A stretch of DNA of 64,000 nt from Cellulomonas humilata. Lineage in GTDB: Bacteria; Actinomycetota; Actinomycetes; Actinomycetales; Cellulomonadaceae. The notes below the pieces were generated by a model, which was given only the letters and a program-made list of their open reading frames with translations, was not told the DNA's origin and did not search any database. The stretch lies in the NCBI RefSeq assembly GCF_030814415.1, contig NZ_JAUSVB010000002.1, forward strand, positions 1,054,001 to 1,118,000. The letters run 5' to 3'. The translations under genes and the position numbers were made by a program. Positions within the stretch are counted from its first letter, which is position 1. Every line of letters begins with the position of its first letter. Below are positions 17,101 to 27,480 of the stretch, in pieces.

Positions 17101-18024
17101 GTGACCAGCGAGAACAGCCAGCCCACCACCGCGACGCACGCCGGCGTCATCGGCACCGCCCGCGTGAAGCGGGGGATGGCCGAGATGCTCAAGGGCGGCG
17201 TCATCATGGACGTCGTCACCGCCGACCAGGCCAAGATCGCGGAGGACGCCGGAGCGGTCGCCGTGATGGCCCTCGAGCGGGTCCCCGCGGACATCCGCGC
17301 CCAGGGTGGCGTGGCGCGCATGAGCGACCCCGACCTCATCGACGGCATCATCGACGCCGTCTCCATCCCCGTCATGGCGAAGGCCCGCATCGGCCACTTC
17401 GTCGAGGCGCAGGTGCTCCAGTCGCTCGGTGTCGACTACGTCGACGAGTCCGAGGTGCTGACCCCGGCCGACTACGCGCACCACATCGACAAGTGGGCCT
17501 TCACGGTGCCCTTCGTCTGCGGTGCCACCAACCTGGGTGAGGCCCTGCGCCGTATCACTGAGGGCGCGGCCATGATCCGCTCCAAGGGCGAGGCCGGCAC
17601 GGGTGACGTGTCCAACGCGACGACCCACATGCGCACGCTGCGCGACCAGATCCGCCGCCTGACCTCCCTGCCGGAGGACGAGCTGTTCGTCGCCGCCAAG
17701 GAGCTGCAGGCGCCGTACGACCTGGTCAAGGAGGTCGCCCTCGCCGGCAAGCTCCCGGTGGTGCTCTTCACCGCGGGCGGCATCGCGACCCCTGCCGACG
17801 CCGCGATGATGATGCAGCTCGGCGCCGAGGGCGTGTTCGTCGGCTCCGGCATCTTCAAGTCGGGCAACCCGGCCGAGCGCGCCGCCGCGATCGTCAAGGC
17901 GACCACGTTCTTCGACGACCCGGACGTCATCGCCAAGGTCTCCCGCGGTCTGGGTGAGGCCATGGTCGGCATCAACGTCGAGGACGTCCCGGAGCCCCAC
18001 CGCCTCGCCGAGCGCGGCTGGTGA
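17101..18024 (+). CDS. pdxS: Pyridoxal 5'-phosphate synthase, synthase subunit
   Basis: Makes PLP (vitamin B6) from ribulose/ribose 5-phosphate, glyceraldehyde 3-phosphate and ammonia delivered by PdxT. 307 residues, typical. Motifs: [20 protein letters not shown] with the first catalytic lysine later in [33 protein letters not shown] and [19 protein letters not shown]. The GTG has GAGG eight bases upstream. Its partner pdxT is 1.9 kb downstream, separated by a NUDIX gene and an oppositely oriented kynureninase, so the two subunits are not in one transcript. Confidence 0.97.
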   Translation: MTSENSQPTTATHAGVIGTARVKRGMAEMLKGGVIMDVVTADQAKIAEDAGAVAVMALERVPADIRAQGGVARMSDPDLIDGIIDAVSIPVMAKARIGHFVEAQVLQSLGVDYVDESEVLTPADYAHHIDKWAFTVPFVCGATNLGEALRRITEGAAMIRSKGEAGTGDVSNATTHMRTLRDQIRRLTSLPEDELFVAAKELQAPYDLVKEVALAGKLPVVLFTAGGIATPADAAMMMQLGAEGVFVGSGIFKSGNPAERAAAIVKATTFFDDPDVIAKVSRGLGEAMVGINVEDVPEPHRLAERGW

Positions 18025-18662
18025 CGCAGCACCACTCGACGCCGGAGGCCGCGGACGACTCGTCCGCGGCCTCCGCCGTTCCTTCCGGTGTCCCGTCCCG
18101 GTCGAGCGCCGACGGCGGCGGTCCGGTGCACGGTCTCGGCCCGGAGTGGCGGCGCGGCGACGACGGTCTGCTCTTCCGCGAGGCCGCGCGCGTGATCCTG
18201 CTCGACGAGGACGACCGCGTGCTGCTCATCCGCGGGCACGACGTGGACCAGCCCGACCGCAGCTGGTGGTTCACGGTCGGCGGCGGCATCGACGACGGTG
18301 AGGACGCCATGTCGGCGGCCGTGCGTGAGGTCCGCGAGGAGACGGGGATCGCCCTCACCGCGGCGGACCTCGTGGGCCCGGTGTTCACCCGGTCGGCGAT
18401 CTTCGACTTCTTCGCGGAGCACTGCCGGCAGGACGAGATCCTCTACCTGGCCCGCGTGCCCGCGGCCGCGTTCGGCGCGGTCGACCGCGGCGGCTGGACC
18501 GAGCTCGAGCACGACGTCATCGACGAGCTGCGCTGGTGGTCGCTGGACGACCTCGACCGCGTCGACATCGAGGTGTTCCCCGACCGTCTCGTCGACCTCG
18601 TCCGCGGCCTGCTGCCGGCGTGGGACGGCGAGACACGGCACCTCGGCCTGGCGCGCGAGTAG
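18021..18662 (+). CDS. NUDIX hydrolase
   Basis: A 213-residue pyrophosphohydrolase with a complete Nudix box, [20 protein letters not shown] followed by TGI (near residues 91-113), metal-binding glutamates intact. The first 45 residues are a low-complexity Ser/Ala/Gly-rich tail that the family does not need. The substrate (a nucleoside diphosphate linked to another group) cannot be told from sequence. The GTG overlaps the pdxS stop by four bases, so it is coupled to PLP synthesis at the level of transcription. Confidence 0.93.
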   Translation: MTQHHSTPEAADDSSAASAVPSGVPSRSSADGGGPVHGLGPEWRRGDDGLLFREAARVILLDEDDRVLLIRGHDVDQPDRSWWFTVGGGIDDGEDAMSAAVREVREETGIALTAADLVGPVFTRSAIFDFFAEHCRQDEILYLARVPAAAFGAVDRGGWTELEHDVIDELRWWSLDDLDRVDIEVFPDRLVDLVRGLLPAWDGETRHLGLARE

Positions 18663-18663
18663 G

Positions 18664-19896
18664 TCAGGTGACGGGGTTGCGCCGCGCCCAGGCCGGGTCG
18701 CGGTGCTCGCCGGCGTCCAGCACGTCGCGCAGCGCCCGCACGGCCGTGACCAGGTCCGCGTGGGTCAGGTAGGGCGCGGCGACACCGAGGCGGACCACGT
18801 CCGGCGAGCGGAAGTCGCCGACCACCCCGCGTGCGGCGAGCGCCTGCACGATCCCGTAGGCGTCCGGGTGCCGCAGCGCCACCTGCGACCCGCGGAGCCC
18901 GTCAGGCTCGGGTGAGACGAACGCGGCGTCGGGCAGGACGTCGGCGATCGCGTCCCGCAGGAACCGCGTCAGGCTCAACGAGCGCGCCCGGACATCGTGG
19001 ATGTCGACGCCGTCGAACGCCTGCAGCGCCGCCTCGAGGGCGAGCAGGGACAGCATCGGAGGCGTCCCGATGCGCGCACGCGAGATGCCCGAGGCCCCGA
19101 CGTACTGGTCGGCCATCGCGAACGGCTGAGCGTGCCCGTGCCAGCCGGGCACGACGTTGACGAAGGCGTCCTGGTGCCGCGCCGCGACGTATCCGTAGGC
19201 GGGTGCGCCGGGTCCGCCGTTGAGGTACTTGTAGCCGCAGCCGACCGCGAGGTCGACCTGGTGCTCGTCGAGACCGACCGGCACGGCGCCCGCCGAGTGG
19301 CACAGGTCCCAGAGGACCACCGCACCGGCGTCGTGGGCGGCCGCGGTGATGCTGGGCAGGTCGAGGAGCTCGCCCGTCCGGTAGTCCACGTGGGACAGGA
19401 CGACGACCGCGACGTCAGGGGAGAGCCTCGACGGGATCTCGGCCGGAGCGGCGTGCTCGACCCGCCAGCCGAGCTGCGCAGCGACACCGGCGACGACGTA
19501 CTGGTCCGTCGGGAAGGACCCCGGCTCCGTGAGCACGACCGACCGGCCCGGGCGCAGGGCCGCGGCGGCGTGCAGAGACTGGTGGAGGCGCACGCTCGTC
19601 GAGTCGCCGACGACGACTTGACCGGGCGCGGCGCCGACCAGCCGGCCGATCGCGTCGCCCACGCGCACCGGCGCGTCCCACCACCCGTGCGTGTTCCACG
19701 ACGCGATCAGGTCTCGCCCCCACTGCTGCTCGACGGCGTCCCGGACCGCGGCGGGCACGGCCCGGGGGAGCGCGCCCAGGGAGTTGCCGTCTAGGTAGAC
19801 GACGCCGGGCGGGAGCAGGAACCGCTCGCGCAGGTCGGTCGTGGCGTGCGCGGCGTCGAGGTCGGCCGCACGGGCGTCGAGGTGGTCGAAGGTCAC
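18664..19896 (-). CDS. kynU: Kynureninase
   Basis: A 410-residue PLP-dependent hydrolase of fold type I that splits kynurenine to anthranilate and alanine. Family features: [18 protein letters not shown] near residue 32, [11 protein letters not shown], the PLP-binding aspartate region [25 protein letters not shown] and the PLP lysine in [18 protein letters not shown]. No tryptophan dioxygenase or kynurenine formamidase gene is adjacent. It is inserted on the opposite strand between the two PLP synthase genes and diverges from pdxT; its stop lies one base from the convergent NUDIX stop. The GTG start is the first in frame. Confidence 0.95.
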   Translation of the reverse strand: MTFDHLDARAADLDAAHATTDLRERFLLPPGVVYLDGNSLGALPRAVPAAVRDAVEQQWGRDLIASWNTHGWWDAPVRVGDAIGRLVGAAPGQVVVGDSTSVRLHQSLHAAAALRPGRSVVLTEPGSFPTDQYVVAGVAAQLGWRVEHAAPAEIPSRLSPDVAVVVLSHVDYRTGELLDLPSITAAAHDAGAVVLWDLCHSAGAVPVGLDEHQVDLAVGCGYKYLNGGPGAPAYGYVAARHQDAFVNVVPGWHGHAQPFAMADQYVGASGISRARIGTPPMLSLLALEAALQAFDGVDIHDVRARSLSLTRFLRDAIADVLPDAAFVSPEPDGLRGSQVALRHPDAYGIVQALAARGVVGDFRSPDVVRLGVAAPYLTHADLVTAVRALRDVLDAGEHRDPAWARRNPVT

Positions 19897-19930
19897 AACG
19901 CGGGAGCGTACGGCGTGACCGGAGCGCGCC

Positions 19931-19936
19931 TAGACT
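19931..19936 (+). promoter_or_regulatory. -10 hexamer for leaderless pdxT
   Basis: TAGACT ends eight bases before the GTG of pdxT and no ribosome site lies between, so the transcript probably begins at the start codon. Confidence 0.5.
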
Positions 19937-19944
19937 CGCCCGTC

Positions 19945-20544
19945 GTGACCGTGACCGTCGGAGTCCTCGCCCTGCAGGGAGACGTGCGCGAGCACGTGCA
20001 CGCGCTCGAGTCCGTGGGTGCGCACGCCGTACCGGTCCGGCGGCAGCGCGAGCTCGACGCGGTCGACGCCCTCGTGATCCCCGGCGGGGAGTCGACCACG
20101 ATCGACAAGCTGCTGCGGGCGTTCGAGCTGTTCGGGCCGCTCCAGGAGCGGCTGCGCGCCGGCATGCCGGCCTACGGCTCGTGCGCGGGGATGATCCTGC
20201 TGGCCGACCGCGTGCTCGGCGGGATCGAGGGCCAGCAGACCCTGGGCGGCGTGGACGTCACGGTGCGTCGCAACGCGTTCGGTCGGCAGGTCGAGTCGTT
20301 CGAGACCGACCTCGACATCGCCGGTATCGACGGCCCGGTGCACGGGGTGTTCATCCGCGCACCGTGGGTCGAGGAGGTCGGCCCGGCCGCGTCCGTGCTG
20401 GCCCGGGTGGAGTCGGGTCCTGCCGCCGGTAGGATCGTGGCCGTCCGCCAGGGCTCGTTGCTGGTGACCTCGTTCCATCCGGAGGTCACCGGAGACACCC
20501 GGGTGCACCAACTGTTCGTAGAGATCGTCCGCGACACCCTGTGA
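19945..20544 (+). CDS. pdxT: Pyridoxal 5'-phosphate synthase, glutaminase subunit
   Basis: A 199-residue class I glutamine amidotransferase that supplies ammonia to PdxS. Seen: [30 protein letters not shown], the nucleophile cysteine in [11 protein letters not shown] and the His/Glu pair in [10 protein letters not shown]. The in-frame region upstream overlaps the kynU promoter and has poor codon bias, so the GTG at 19945 is taken as start; it lies eight bases after a TAGACT -10 box. yebC follows after 55 bases, the usual actinobacterial order. Confidence 0.96.
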   Translation: MTVTVGVLALQGDVREHVHALESVGAHAVPVRRQRELDAVDALVIPGGESTTIDKLLRAFELFGPLQERLRAGMPAYGSCAGMILLADRVLGGIEGQQTLGGVDVTVRRNAFGRQVESFETDLDIAGIDGPVHGVFIRAPWVEEVGPAASVLARVESGPAAGRIVAVRQGSLLVTSFHPEVTGDTRVHQLFVEIVRDTL

Positions 20545-20599
20545 GGACCGGCGCTGCAGCCGGCCACGGGACGCGGGAGACGAAGGGGTAGCTGAAGCG

Positions 20600-21355
20600 A
20601 TGTCGGGTCACTCCAAGTGGGCCACCACCAAGCACAAGAAGGCCGTGGTCGACGCCAAGCGGAGCAAGCTCTTCGCCAAGCTGATCAAGAACATCGAGGT
20701 CGCGGCCCGCACCGGCGGCGGTGACCTCGCGGGCAACCCGACCCTCTTCGACGCGGTCCAGAAGGCCAAGAAGAACTCGGTCCCCATCGACAACATCAAC
20801 CGCGCCGTCAAGCGCGGGTCCGGCCAGGAGGCCGGTGGCGCCGACTACTCGACGATCATGTACGAGGGCTACGGCGCCGGCGGCATCGCGGTGCTGGTCG
20901 AGTGCCTGACCGACAACCGGAACCGCGCCGCGTCCGACGTGCGGGTCGCGTTCACGCGCAACGGCGGCCAGATGGCCGACCCCGGCTCCGTGTCCTACCT
21001 GTTCTCGCGCAAGGGCGTCGTCATCGTGCCCAAGGAGGGCACCGACGAGGACGCCGTCATGGAGGCGGTCCTGGACGCGGGCGGCGAGGAGGTCAACGAC
21101 CTGGGCGAGGCCTTCGAGGTGCTCTCCGAGGCCACCGACCTGGTCCCCGTGCGCACGGCCCTGCAGGACGCCGGGATCGAGTACGACTCGGCCGACGTCG
21201 TCTTCTGGCCCGCCACGCAGATCGAGGTCGACGCCGAGGGTGCGCGCAAGATCCTGCGCCTCATCGACGCGCTCGAGGACTCCGACGACGTGCAGAACGT
21301 GTACGCCAACTTCGACGCGTCCGACGAGGTCATGGCGGAGCTCGAGGAGGACTGA
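20600..21355 (+). CDS. yebC: YebC/TACO1-family protein
   Basis: A 251-residue member of the YebC/TACO1 family, cytoplasmic; members act in translation (helping ribosomes through polyproline) or as transcription regulators. The N-terminus [20 protein letters not shown] is diagnostic, followed by [20 protein letters not shown] and a C-terminal acidic end. The upstream GAAGGGG is a good ribosome site. It precedes ruvCAB as in most actinobacteria, but a strong terminator lies between it and ruvC. Confidence 0.97.
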   Translation: MSGHSKWATTKHKKAVVDAKRSKLFAKLIKNIEVAARTGGGDLAGNPTLFDAVQKAKKNSVPIDNINRAVKRGSGQEAGGADYSTIMYEGYGAGGIAVLVECLTDNRNRAASDVRVAFTRNGGQMADPGSVSYLFSRKGVVIVPKEGTDEDAVMEAVLDAGGEEVNDLGEAFEVLSEATDLVPVRTALQDAGIEYDSADVVFWPATQIEVDAEGARKILRLIDALEDSDDVQNVYANFDASDEVMAELEED

Positions 21356-21455
21356 GCCGGAGCGCAGCGGAGGTCGAGGGGCGCGGAGCGTCACTCGGCT
21401 GCAGCGGAGCGCAGGCTCAGTCCGACTACGAACGCAGAGGACTGATCGTCCCGGA

Positions 21456-21485
21456 GGGGCCCGGCCGCGAAGACGGTCGGGCCCC
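21456..21485 (+). terminator. Hairpin terminator after yebC
   Basis: GGGGCCCGGCCG pairs with CGGTCGGGCCCC over a six-base loop, followed by TT. It ends the pdxT-yebC transcript before ruvC. The stretch just before it (21357-21416) repeats GGAGCGCAG-type words but shows no gene. Confidence 0.75.
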
Positions 21486-21546
21486 TTCGTCGTCCCCGGG
21501 GCGTGGCCTCCCGGGATCACGGCTGCCCGGCTGAGAGCATGACGGC

Positions 21547-22113
21547 GTGCGCGTCCTCGGAGTCGACCCCGGCCTGACCAGGTGCGGCCTCGGCGTCGTC
21601 GACGGACTCCCGTCCCGCCGGCTGTCCATGGTCGCCGTCGGCGTCGCGACGTCCGACGCCCTCTGGGACGTCGACCAGCGACTGCTCTCGATCGAGCGCC
21701 AGATCGAGGAGTGGCTCGAGGAGCACGCCCCTGACGCCGTCGCGGTCGAGCGGGTGTTCGCGCAGCAGAACCTGCGCACCGTGATGGGCACCGCGCAGGT
21801 CGCGGGCATCGCGATGGTGGCCGCCGCTCGTCGTCGGATCCCGGTCGCGCTGCACACGCCCAGCGAGGTCAAGGCCGCGGTCACCGGGAACGGACGGGCG
21901 GACAAGGCACAGGTCCAGACGATGGTGCAGCGGCTGCTGCGGCTCGAGGAGCTCCCGCGACCGGCCGACGCCGCGGACGCGCTCGCCCTCGCCGTGTGCC
22001 ACCTGTGGCGGCCCGCGGGTGCTCTCGGTGCCCCGCAGCGGGCGCCCGGATCCCTGACCGCGGCTCAGCGCGCCTGGGCCACTGCCGAGCAGGCGGCCCG
22101 ACGCCGCGGCTGA
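21547..22113 (+). CDS. ruvC: Holliday junction resolvase RuvC
   Basis: Endonuclease that cuts Holliday junctions together with RuvAB. 188 residues. Acidic catalytic residues are present: [12 protein letters not shown] (first Asp), [10 protein letters not shown] (Glu), and the C-terminal [14 protein letters not shown]; the [21 protein letters not shown] loop is typical. GTG start; weak ribosome site. It is first of the ruvC-ruvA-ruvB set, 83 bases before ruvA, and an SOS-box-like sequence lies in that gap. Confidence 0.97.
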   Translation: MRVLGVDPGLTRCGLGVVDGLPSRRLSMVAVGVATSDALWDVDQRLLSIERQIEEWLEEHAPDAVAVERVFAQQNLRTVMGTAQVAGIAMVAAARRRIPVALHTPSEVKAAVTGNGRADKAQVQTMVQRLLRLEELPRPADAADALALAVCHLWRPAGALGAPQRAPGSLTAAQRAWATAEQAARRRG

Positions 22114-22123
22114 CCGCGTGTCT

Positions 22124-22139
22124 TCGTACAGGTGTTCGC
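22124..22139. promoter_or_regulatory. LexA (SOS) box-like site before ruvA
   Basis: TCGTAC-AGGT-GTTCGC matches the actinobacterial SOS box TCGAAC-N4-GTTCGA at 10 of 12 fixed positions. It lies 57 bases before the ruvA start, between ruvC and ruvA. This would place ruvAB under LexA control. Confidence 0.5.
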
Positions 22140-22196
22140 CTGCGTGTGTCAGAGTGTCCGGCAGCAGAGGTGTCCTTGACGTTGGGAGGTTGGCCG

Positions 22197-22808
22197 GTGA
22201 TCGCGTCGGTCCACGGCACGGTGCAGGTGGTGCGGCTCGATGCCGCCGTGGTGGAGGTCGGCGGAGTGGGCCTGCTCGTGCACGCGACGCCGGCCACCCT
22301 GGCGGGCCTGCGGGTCGGTTCCTCCGCGCAGCTGGCCACGTCGCTGGTGGTGCGGGAGGACGCGCTGACCCTGTTCGGGTTCGCGGACGCCGACGAGCGC
22401 GAGATCTTCGAGACCGTGCAGACGGTCAGCGGGGTCGGTCCGCGGCTGGCCCTGGCGATGCTCGCGGTCCACACGCCGGACGGGCTGCGCCGCGCGGTGC
22501 TGGACGAGGACTTCAAGGCGCTCCAGCGCGTCCCGGGCATCGGCCTCAAGGGTGCGCAGCGCATCGTGCTCGAGCTGAAGGACCGGATCGGCGCACCCGC
22601 CAGCGTGACCGCACCCGCCGCCGCCGTCTTCGGCGGGGACCGGCGCGACCAGGTGATCGAGGCGCTCGTCGGGCTCGGCTGGAACGCGCGCGCGGCCGGC
22701 GACGCCGTGTCGACCGTCCTGGAGGGCACCGAGGGGCCCGTGGCTGCCGACGAGGTCGCCGGGGTGCTGCGCGCGGCCCTGCGGACCCTGGGTGGTGGGC
22801 ATGGCTGA
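22197..22808 (+). CDS. ruvA: Holliday junction DNA helicase subunit RuvA
   Basis: Binds four-way junctions and loads RuvB. 203 residues with the three RuvA domains: N-terminal OB fold ([20 protein letters not shown]), two helix-hairpin-helix motifs ([14 protein letters not shown] and [18 protein letters not shown]) and the C-terminal RuvB-contact domain ([14 protein letters not shown]). GTG at 22197 with GGGAGG eight bases upstream; the frame extends further up into ruvC but without a site. Overlaps ruvB by eight bases. Confidence 0.97.
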   Translation: MIASVHGTVQVVRLDAAVVEVGGVGLLVHATPATLAGLRVGSSAQLATSLVVREDALTLFGFADADEREIFETVQTVSGVGPRLALAMLAVHTPDGLRRAVLDEDFKALQRVPGIGLKGAQRIVLELKDRIGAPASVTAPAAAVFGGDRRDQVIEALVGLGWNARAAGDAVSTVLEGTEGPVAADEVAGVLRAALRTLGGGHG

Positions 22809-23859
22809 CGACCGCGAGGAGCTGGTGACCGAGCGCTTCGCGGCCGAGTCGCTGGTCCAGTCGGGAGCCGACGACCTGGAGCGTGCGGCGGAGGCCGCGC
22901 TGCGCCCGCGCAGGCTGGAGGAGTTCGTCGGCCAGCGCGTGGTGCGCGACCAGCTCTCCCTGGTGCTCGACGCCGCGCGCGGCCGGGGCAAGGCGCCCGA
23001 TCACGTGCTGCTCTCCGGACCTCCCGGGCTGGGCAAGACCACGCTCGCGATGATCATCGCGGCCGAGATGGGTGCCCCTCTACGGGTCACCAGCGGACCC
23101 GCCATCCAGCATGCGGGCGATCTCGCGGCCGTCCTGTCCTCCCTCGAGGAGGGCGAGGTCCTCTTCCTCGACGAGATCCACCGCCTGGCGCGCCCGGCAG
23201 AGGAGCTCCTCTACATGGCGATGGAGGACTTCCGGGTCGACGTGATCGTGGGCAAGGGAGCGGGTGCGAGCGCGATCCCGCTGACGCTGCCGCCCTTCAC
23301 CGTCGTCGGGGCGACCACCCGCGCCGGCCTGCTCCCGGCACCCCTGCGGGACCGCTTCGGCTTCACCGCGCACCTCGACTTCTACTCGTCCGACGAGCTC
23401 GAGCGGGTCCTCGTCCGGTCGGCCGGACTGCTCGGCGTCCCGCTGGACCACGCGGCCGCCGCGGAGCTCGCATCTCGCTCCCGGGGCACCCCCCGCATCG
23501 CGAACCGCCTGCTCAGGCGCGTGCGCGACTGGGCGGAGGTGCGTGGCGACGGCACCCTGAGCCTCGTTGCCGCGCAGTCCGCGCTCGACGTCTACGAGGT
23601 CGACCAGCTGGGCCTGGACCGGCTCGACCGGGCGGTGCTCACGGCGCTGTGCACGCGGTTCGGCGGGGGACCGGTGGGCCTGACGACGCTCGCCGTGGCG
23701 GTCGGCGAGGAGCCCGAGACCGTCGAGACGGTCGCCGAACCGTTCCTCGTGCGCGAGGGCCTGATCGGGCGGACACCGCGCGGGCGCATCGCGCTCCCCG
23801 CGGCCTGGACGCACCTCGGGCTCGAGGTTCCCCACGGATCGGGCACACTGTTCGGCTGA
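22801..23859 (+). CDS. ruvB: Holliday junction branch migration ATPase RuvB
   Basis: AAA+ motor that drives branch migration. 352 residues. Walker A in [17 protein letters not shown], Walker B in [14 protein letters not shown], sensor region [13 protein letters not shown], arginine finger in APLRDRFGF and C-terminal winged helix. The ATG at 22801 overlaps ruvA; an in-frame GTG three codons earlier is possible but less likely. Confidence 0.98.
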   Translation: MADDREELVTERFAAESLVQSGADDLERAAEAALRPRRLEEFVGQRVVRDQLSLVLDAARGRGKAPDHVLLSGPPGLGKTTLAMIIAAEMGAPLRVTSGPAIQHAGDLAAVLSSLEEGEVLFLDEIHRLARPAEELLYMAMEDFRVDVIVGKGAGASAIPLTLPPFTVVGATTRAGLLPAPLRDRFGFTAHLDFYSSDELERVLVRSAGLLGVPLDHAAAAELASRSRGTPRIANRLLRRVRDWAEVRGDGTLSLVAAQSALDVYEVDQLGLDRLDRAVLTALCTRFGGGPVGLTTLAVAVGEEPETVETVAEPFLVREGLIGRTPRGRIALPAAWTHLGLEVPHGSGTLFG

Positions 23860-23962
23860 GCCGTCCGTCTCACGGAACCAAGACCGGGGTCCGTGCGTTG
23901 GAGCGGCGAGCCGCCGGGCCTAGACTGCGGCGGACACACCACCCGATCGGAGCCGTACCGCT

Positions 23963-24391
23963 GTGGAACTCTTCCTCATCCTGGCCATCGCCCTGGGCGC
24001 TCTCTGGCTCATGTCGAGTCGTACCCGCAAGCAGCAGCGCGTGGCGCAGGAGTTCCGGAACAACCTCATCCCGGGCGACGAGGTCATGACAGCGTCGGGT
24101 CTGCTGGGCACGGTCGTGGCCGTCGAGGACGACGTCATCACGCTCGAGTCGAGCCCCGGCGCCCACACGCGCTGGATCCGGGCCGCGATCGCCAAGAAGA
24201 TCGAGCCGCCGGTCGAGGAGATCGACGACGTCGAGGATGATGCCGACCTCGAGGACGAGCTCGACGACCACGACGACGTGGTGACCGATGCCGACCGCAT
24301 CAGCCGCGCGAACGACGACGTGATCGACGTCCCGGACGACCTGTCCTCGCTCCCGCCCGCCCGCAAGGACGGGGAGCCGGACACCAAGTAG
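23963..24391 (+). CDS. yajC: Preprotein translocase accessory subunit YajC
   Basis: A 142-residue small membrane protein of the SecDF-YajC complex. One N-terminal membrane segment (MELFLILAIALGALWLM), then the family core RTRKQQRVAQEFRNNLIPGDEVMTASG is visible in two parts (RKQQRVAQEF and LIPGDEVMTASGLLGTVVAV). The C-terminal 60 residues are a very acidic tail (DDVEDDADLEDELDDHDD). GTG start; a TAGACT -10 box lies at 23921. It leads the secD-secF transcript. Confidence 0.95.
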   Translation: MELFLILAIALGALWLMSSRTRKQQRVAQEFRNNLIPGDEVMTASGLLGTVVAVEDDVITLESSPGAHTRWIRAAIAKKIEPPVEEIDDVEDDADLEDELDDHDDVVTDADRISRANDDVIDVPDDLSSLPPARKDGEPDTK

Positions 24392-24475
24392 ACCGCTCGG
24401 TCCGGGTGACGACGCCCGGACCTCGACCCCACCGGTTGCCTGCGCGACCGGTGCGCGCACGAGAGAAGAACTCCG

Positions 24476-26389
24476 TTGGCTCCTCCTACACGCCGTCAGA
24501 GGCCTGTCCGCACGCTCGTCGTGCTCGGCCTCATCATCTTCGCGCTGCTCGGCACCATCGCGGCGGGGACCAAGTGGTCCACCGCCTCCTGGACCCCGAA
24601 CCTCGCACTCGACCTCGAGGGCGGCACGCAGATCATCCTGACGCCGGTCGCGGAGAACGGTGAGGACATCTCGTCCGAGACGATCGCGCAGGCGATCGAC
24701 GTCATCCGCCAGCGGGTCGACTCCTCGGGCGTCGCCGAGGCCGAGATCACGAGCCAGAGCGGCGGCAAGATCGTCGTCGGGCTCCCCGGCAACCCGAGCG
24801 AAGAGACGCTTGAGCTGGTCCGGACCTCCGCGCAGATGGCCTTCCGGCCGGTGCTGGCCATGGGGAACCCGACGCCGACGGACACCGCGGCGACGCCGGA
24901 GCCGACCGAGTCGGCCGCCGCGACGGACCCGGCGGCGCCGGCCCCCACGCCCACGCCCACCGCCGCGGCGGAGGAGCCGTCGGACGAGCCGACCAAGGCT
25001 GCGCCCGACAACCCGAGCGACACGGCGTACTACATCACTCCCGCGGTCCAGGCAGAGTTCGACGCCCTGGACTGCACGGACCCGACCAACCTCACCGGTG
25101 GCGTCAACGGGGACCCGGACAAGGCCTTCGTCACGTGCGGCCAGGACGGCAGCGCGAAGTACATCCTTGGTCCGGTCGAGATCGAGGGCGCGCGGATCTC
25201 CAGCGCCACCTCGGGCCTGAACCAGCTGCCCAGCGGCGGTCAGGGCAACAAGTGGGTCGTCAACATCGCGTTCGACAGCCAGGGCACCACCGAGTTCACC
25301 GACGTGACCACGCGACTGCAGGGTCTGTCTGCGTCACCGCCGCTGAACCAGTTCGCGATGGTGCTCGACGGCCTCGTGATCTCGGCGCCGAGCCTGGACT
25401 CCGGCGTGATCATCGCGGACGGCAAGGCGGAGATCTCGGGCACGTTCACGCGTGAGTCCGCGGCGAGCCTGGCCAACCAGCTGAACTTCGGCTCGCTCCC
25501 GCTGACGTTCACGGTGGAGAGCGAGGAGCAGATCTCGGCGACCCTCGGTTCCGAGCAGCTCCAGATGGGTCTGCTCGCGGGCCTCATCGGTCTCGGCCTG
25601 GTCGTCGTCTACTCGCTCTTCCAGTACCGCGCGCTGGGTCTGGTGACGGTGGCGTCGCTGGTGGTCGCAGGTCTCCTCACGTACAGCATCATCACGTTGC
25701 TGTCGTGGACGCAGGGCTACCGGCTGTCGCTGCCCGGTGTCGCCGGTCTGATCGTCGCCATCGGTATCACCGCCGACTCGTTCATCGTCTACTTCGAACG
25801 CATCCGTGACGAGCTGCGGGAGGGGCGGACGCTGGTCGCCGCCGTCGACCGCGGCTGGGAGCGGGCGCGCCGGACCATCCTGGCGTCCGACGCCGTGAAC
25901 TTCCTGGCCGCGATCGTGCTCTACGTGCTCGCTGTCGGCAGCGTCCGTGGCTTCGCGTTCACCCTCGGTCTGACCACCCTGATCGACGTGCTCGTGGTCT
26001 TCATGTTCACGCACCCGATCATGCAGCTCATCGCCCGGACCAAGTTCTTCGGCCAGGGCCACCGGCTCTCCGGTCTGGACCCGCGCCGGCTCGGTGCACC
26101 CTCGTCGACCCGGTACGTGGGCCGAGGCCGTGTCGTGCACGGCTCCGAGACCTCCGAGGGTCGCGCCGTCGAGGATGCGCCCACCGAGGTCGCACCCGCC
26201 GACGCCGAGCCGACGCCACGCGTCCCGGTCGCCGTCGGCGGTGGGACCGGCGGTCTGACGATCGCCGAGCGTCGTGCCGCGGCGCTAGCCGCCGAGCAGA
26301 AGGCCGCGTCGACCACCGACGCGCCGGTCGACGCACCCGCCCAGGAGTCCGAGCCCGAGTCAGGGCGCACCGAGGGGAACGAGCACTGA
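24476..26389 (+). CDS. secD: Protein translocase subunit SecD
   Basis: Membrane protein that uses proton motive force to help export through SecYEG. 637 residues. Seen: N-terminal membrane anchor (VLGLIIFALLGTIAAG), the D1 motif LALDLEGGTQIIL, large periplasmic domain, then five membrane segments from residue 360, with SLPGVAGLIVAIGITADSF. Residues 131-183 are a Pro/Thr/Glu/Ala-rich insertion not needed by the family, and the C-terminal 100 residues are a charged extension. Start is TTG with GAGAGAAG upstream. The stop overlaps the secF ATG. Confidence 0.96.
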   Translation: MAPPTRRQRPVRTLVVLGLIIFALLGTIAAGTKWSTASWTPNLALDLEGGTQIILTPVAENGEDISSETIAQAIDVIRQRVDSSGVAEAEITSQSGGKIVVGLPGNPSEETLELVRTSAQMAFRPVLAMGNPTPTDTAATPEPTESAAATDPAAPAPTPTPTAAAEEPSDEPTKAAPDNPSDTAYYITPAVQAEFDALDCTDPTNLTGGVNGDPDKAFVTCGQDGSAKYILGPVEIEGARISSATSGLNQLPSGGQGNKWVVNIAFDSQGTTEFTDVTTRLQGLSASPPLNQFAMVLDGLVISAPSLDSGVIIADGKAEISGTFTRESAASLANQLNFGSLPLTFTVESEEQISATLGSEQLQMGLLAGLIGLGLVVVYSLFQYRALGLVTVASLVVAGLLTYSIITLLSWTQGYRLSLPGVAGLIVAIGITADSFIVYFERIRDELREGRTLVAAVDRGWERARRTILASDAVNFLAAIVLYVLAVGSVRGFAFTLGLTTLIDVLVVFMFTHPIMQLIARTKFFGQGHRLSGLDPRRLGAPSSTRYVGRGRVVHGSETSEGRAVEDAPTEVAPADAEPTPRVPVAVGGGTGGLTIAERRAAALAAEQKAASTTDAPVDAPAQESEPESGRTEGNEH

Positions 26390-27480
26390 TGGCCTCCGGA
26401 TTCGCCCAGTGGGGCAACGACCTCTACACCGGGCGTCGGTCGTACGACATCGTCGGCCGCCGCAAGATCTGGTTCACGATCTCGACGGTGCTCGTGGTCC
26501 TGTCCGCGATCTTCCTCATCAAGCCCGGGCTCAACCCCGGCATCGAGTTCCGCGGCGGCTCCGAGTTCGTCGTGTCCGGGGTCTCCGACACCGGTCAGCA
26601 GCTCGCGATCGACACGGTCACCGAGATCTCGCCCGACGAGCAGCCGAAGGTCACGACGGTCGGCGCCGACTCGGTGCGCATCCAGACGTCGACGCTCACC
26701 AACGACCAGGTCACCGAGGTGAAGAACGCGCTGGCGGAGGCGTACGAGGTTCCCGTCGAGAACGTCACCAGCTCGTTCATCGGGCCGTCGTGGGGCAAGG
26801 ACATCTCGCAGAAGGCCATCACCGGCATCCTGGTCTTCCTGCTGTTCGTGACGATCGTCATGACGATCTACTTCCGGAACTGGCGGATGGCCGTCGCGGC
26901 CCTGATCGCGCTGTTCCACGACCTCATCATCACGGTCGGCGTGTACGCGGCCATCGGGTGGGAGGTCACGCCGGCGACCGTGATCGGCTTCCTCACGATC
27001 CTCGGGTACTCGATCTACGACACCGTCGTCGTCTTCGACAAGGTGCGGGAGAACACCGCGGACACGCTGCTCCAGTCGCGGTACACGTACGCAGAGAAGG
27101 CGAACCTCGCGGTCAACCAGACGCTGGTCCGCTCGATCAACACGTCGGTGGTCGCGCTGCTCCCGGTGGGCGCGATCCTGTTCGTCGGGGCGTTCCTCCT
27201 CGGTGCCGGCACGCTGCGGGACATCGCTCTCGCCCTGTTCGTCGGCATGCTGATCGGCACCTTCTCGTCGGTGTTCCTCGCGACGCCGTTCGAGGTGGCC
27301 CTGCGCGAGCGTGAGCCTGCGATCCGCGAGCACACGAAGAAGGTCCTGGACGCCCGCGCCGCGCGCGCGGCGGGTGGCGAGGACGTGTCGGTCGCGGCCG
27401 AGGAGCTGCGTGTGGCGGTCGGGGCGCTCAAGCCGGGCGCCCACCAGGGCAACGCCGCGCAGCCGAAGCGCAAGCGATGA
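26389..27480 (+). CDS. secF: Protein translocase subunit SecF
   Basis: Partner of SecD. 363 residues with six membrane segments. Motifs: PGLNPGIEFRGGSEFVV (SecF D1), WRMAVAALIALFHDLIIT, TILGYSIYDTVVVFDKVREN and QTLVRSINTSVVALLP. The ATG overlaps the secD stop by one base and the gene end overlaps apt by four, so yajC-secD-secF-apt read as one unit. Confidence 0.97.
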   Translation: MASGFAQWGNDLYTGRRSYDIVGRRKIWFTISTVLVVLSAIFLIKPGLNPGIEFRGGSEFVVSGVSDTGQQLAIDTVTEISPDEQPKVTTVGADSVRIQTSTLTNDQVTEVKNALAEAYEVPVENVTSSFIGPSWGKDISQKAITGILVFLLFVTIVMTIYFRNWRMAVAALIALFHDLIITVGVYAAIGWEVTPATVIGFLTILGYSIYDTVVVFDKVRENTADTLLQSRYTYAEKANLAVNQTLVRSINTSVVALLPVGAILFVGAFLLGAGTLRDIALALFVGMLIGTFSSVFLATPFEVALREREPAIREHTKKVLDARAARAAGGEDVSVAAEELRVAVGALKPGAHQGNAAQPKRKR

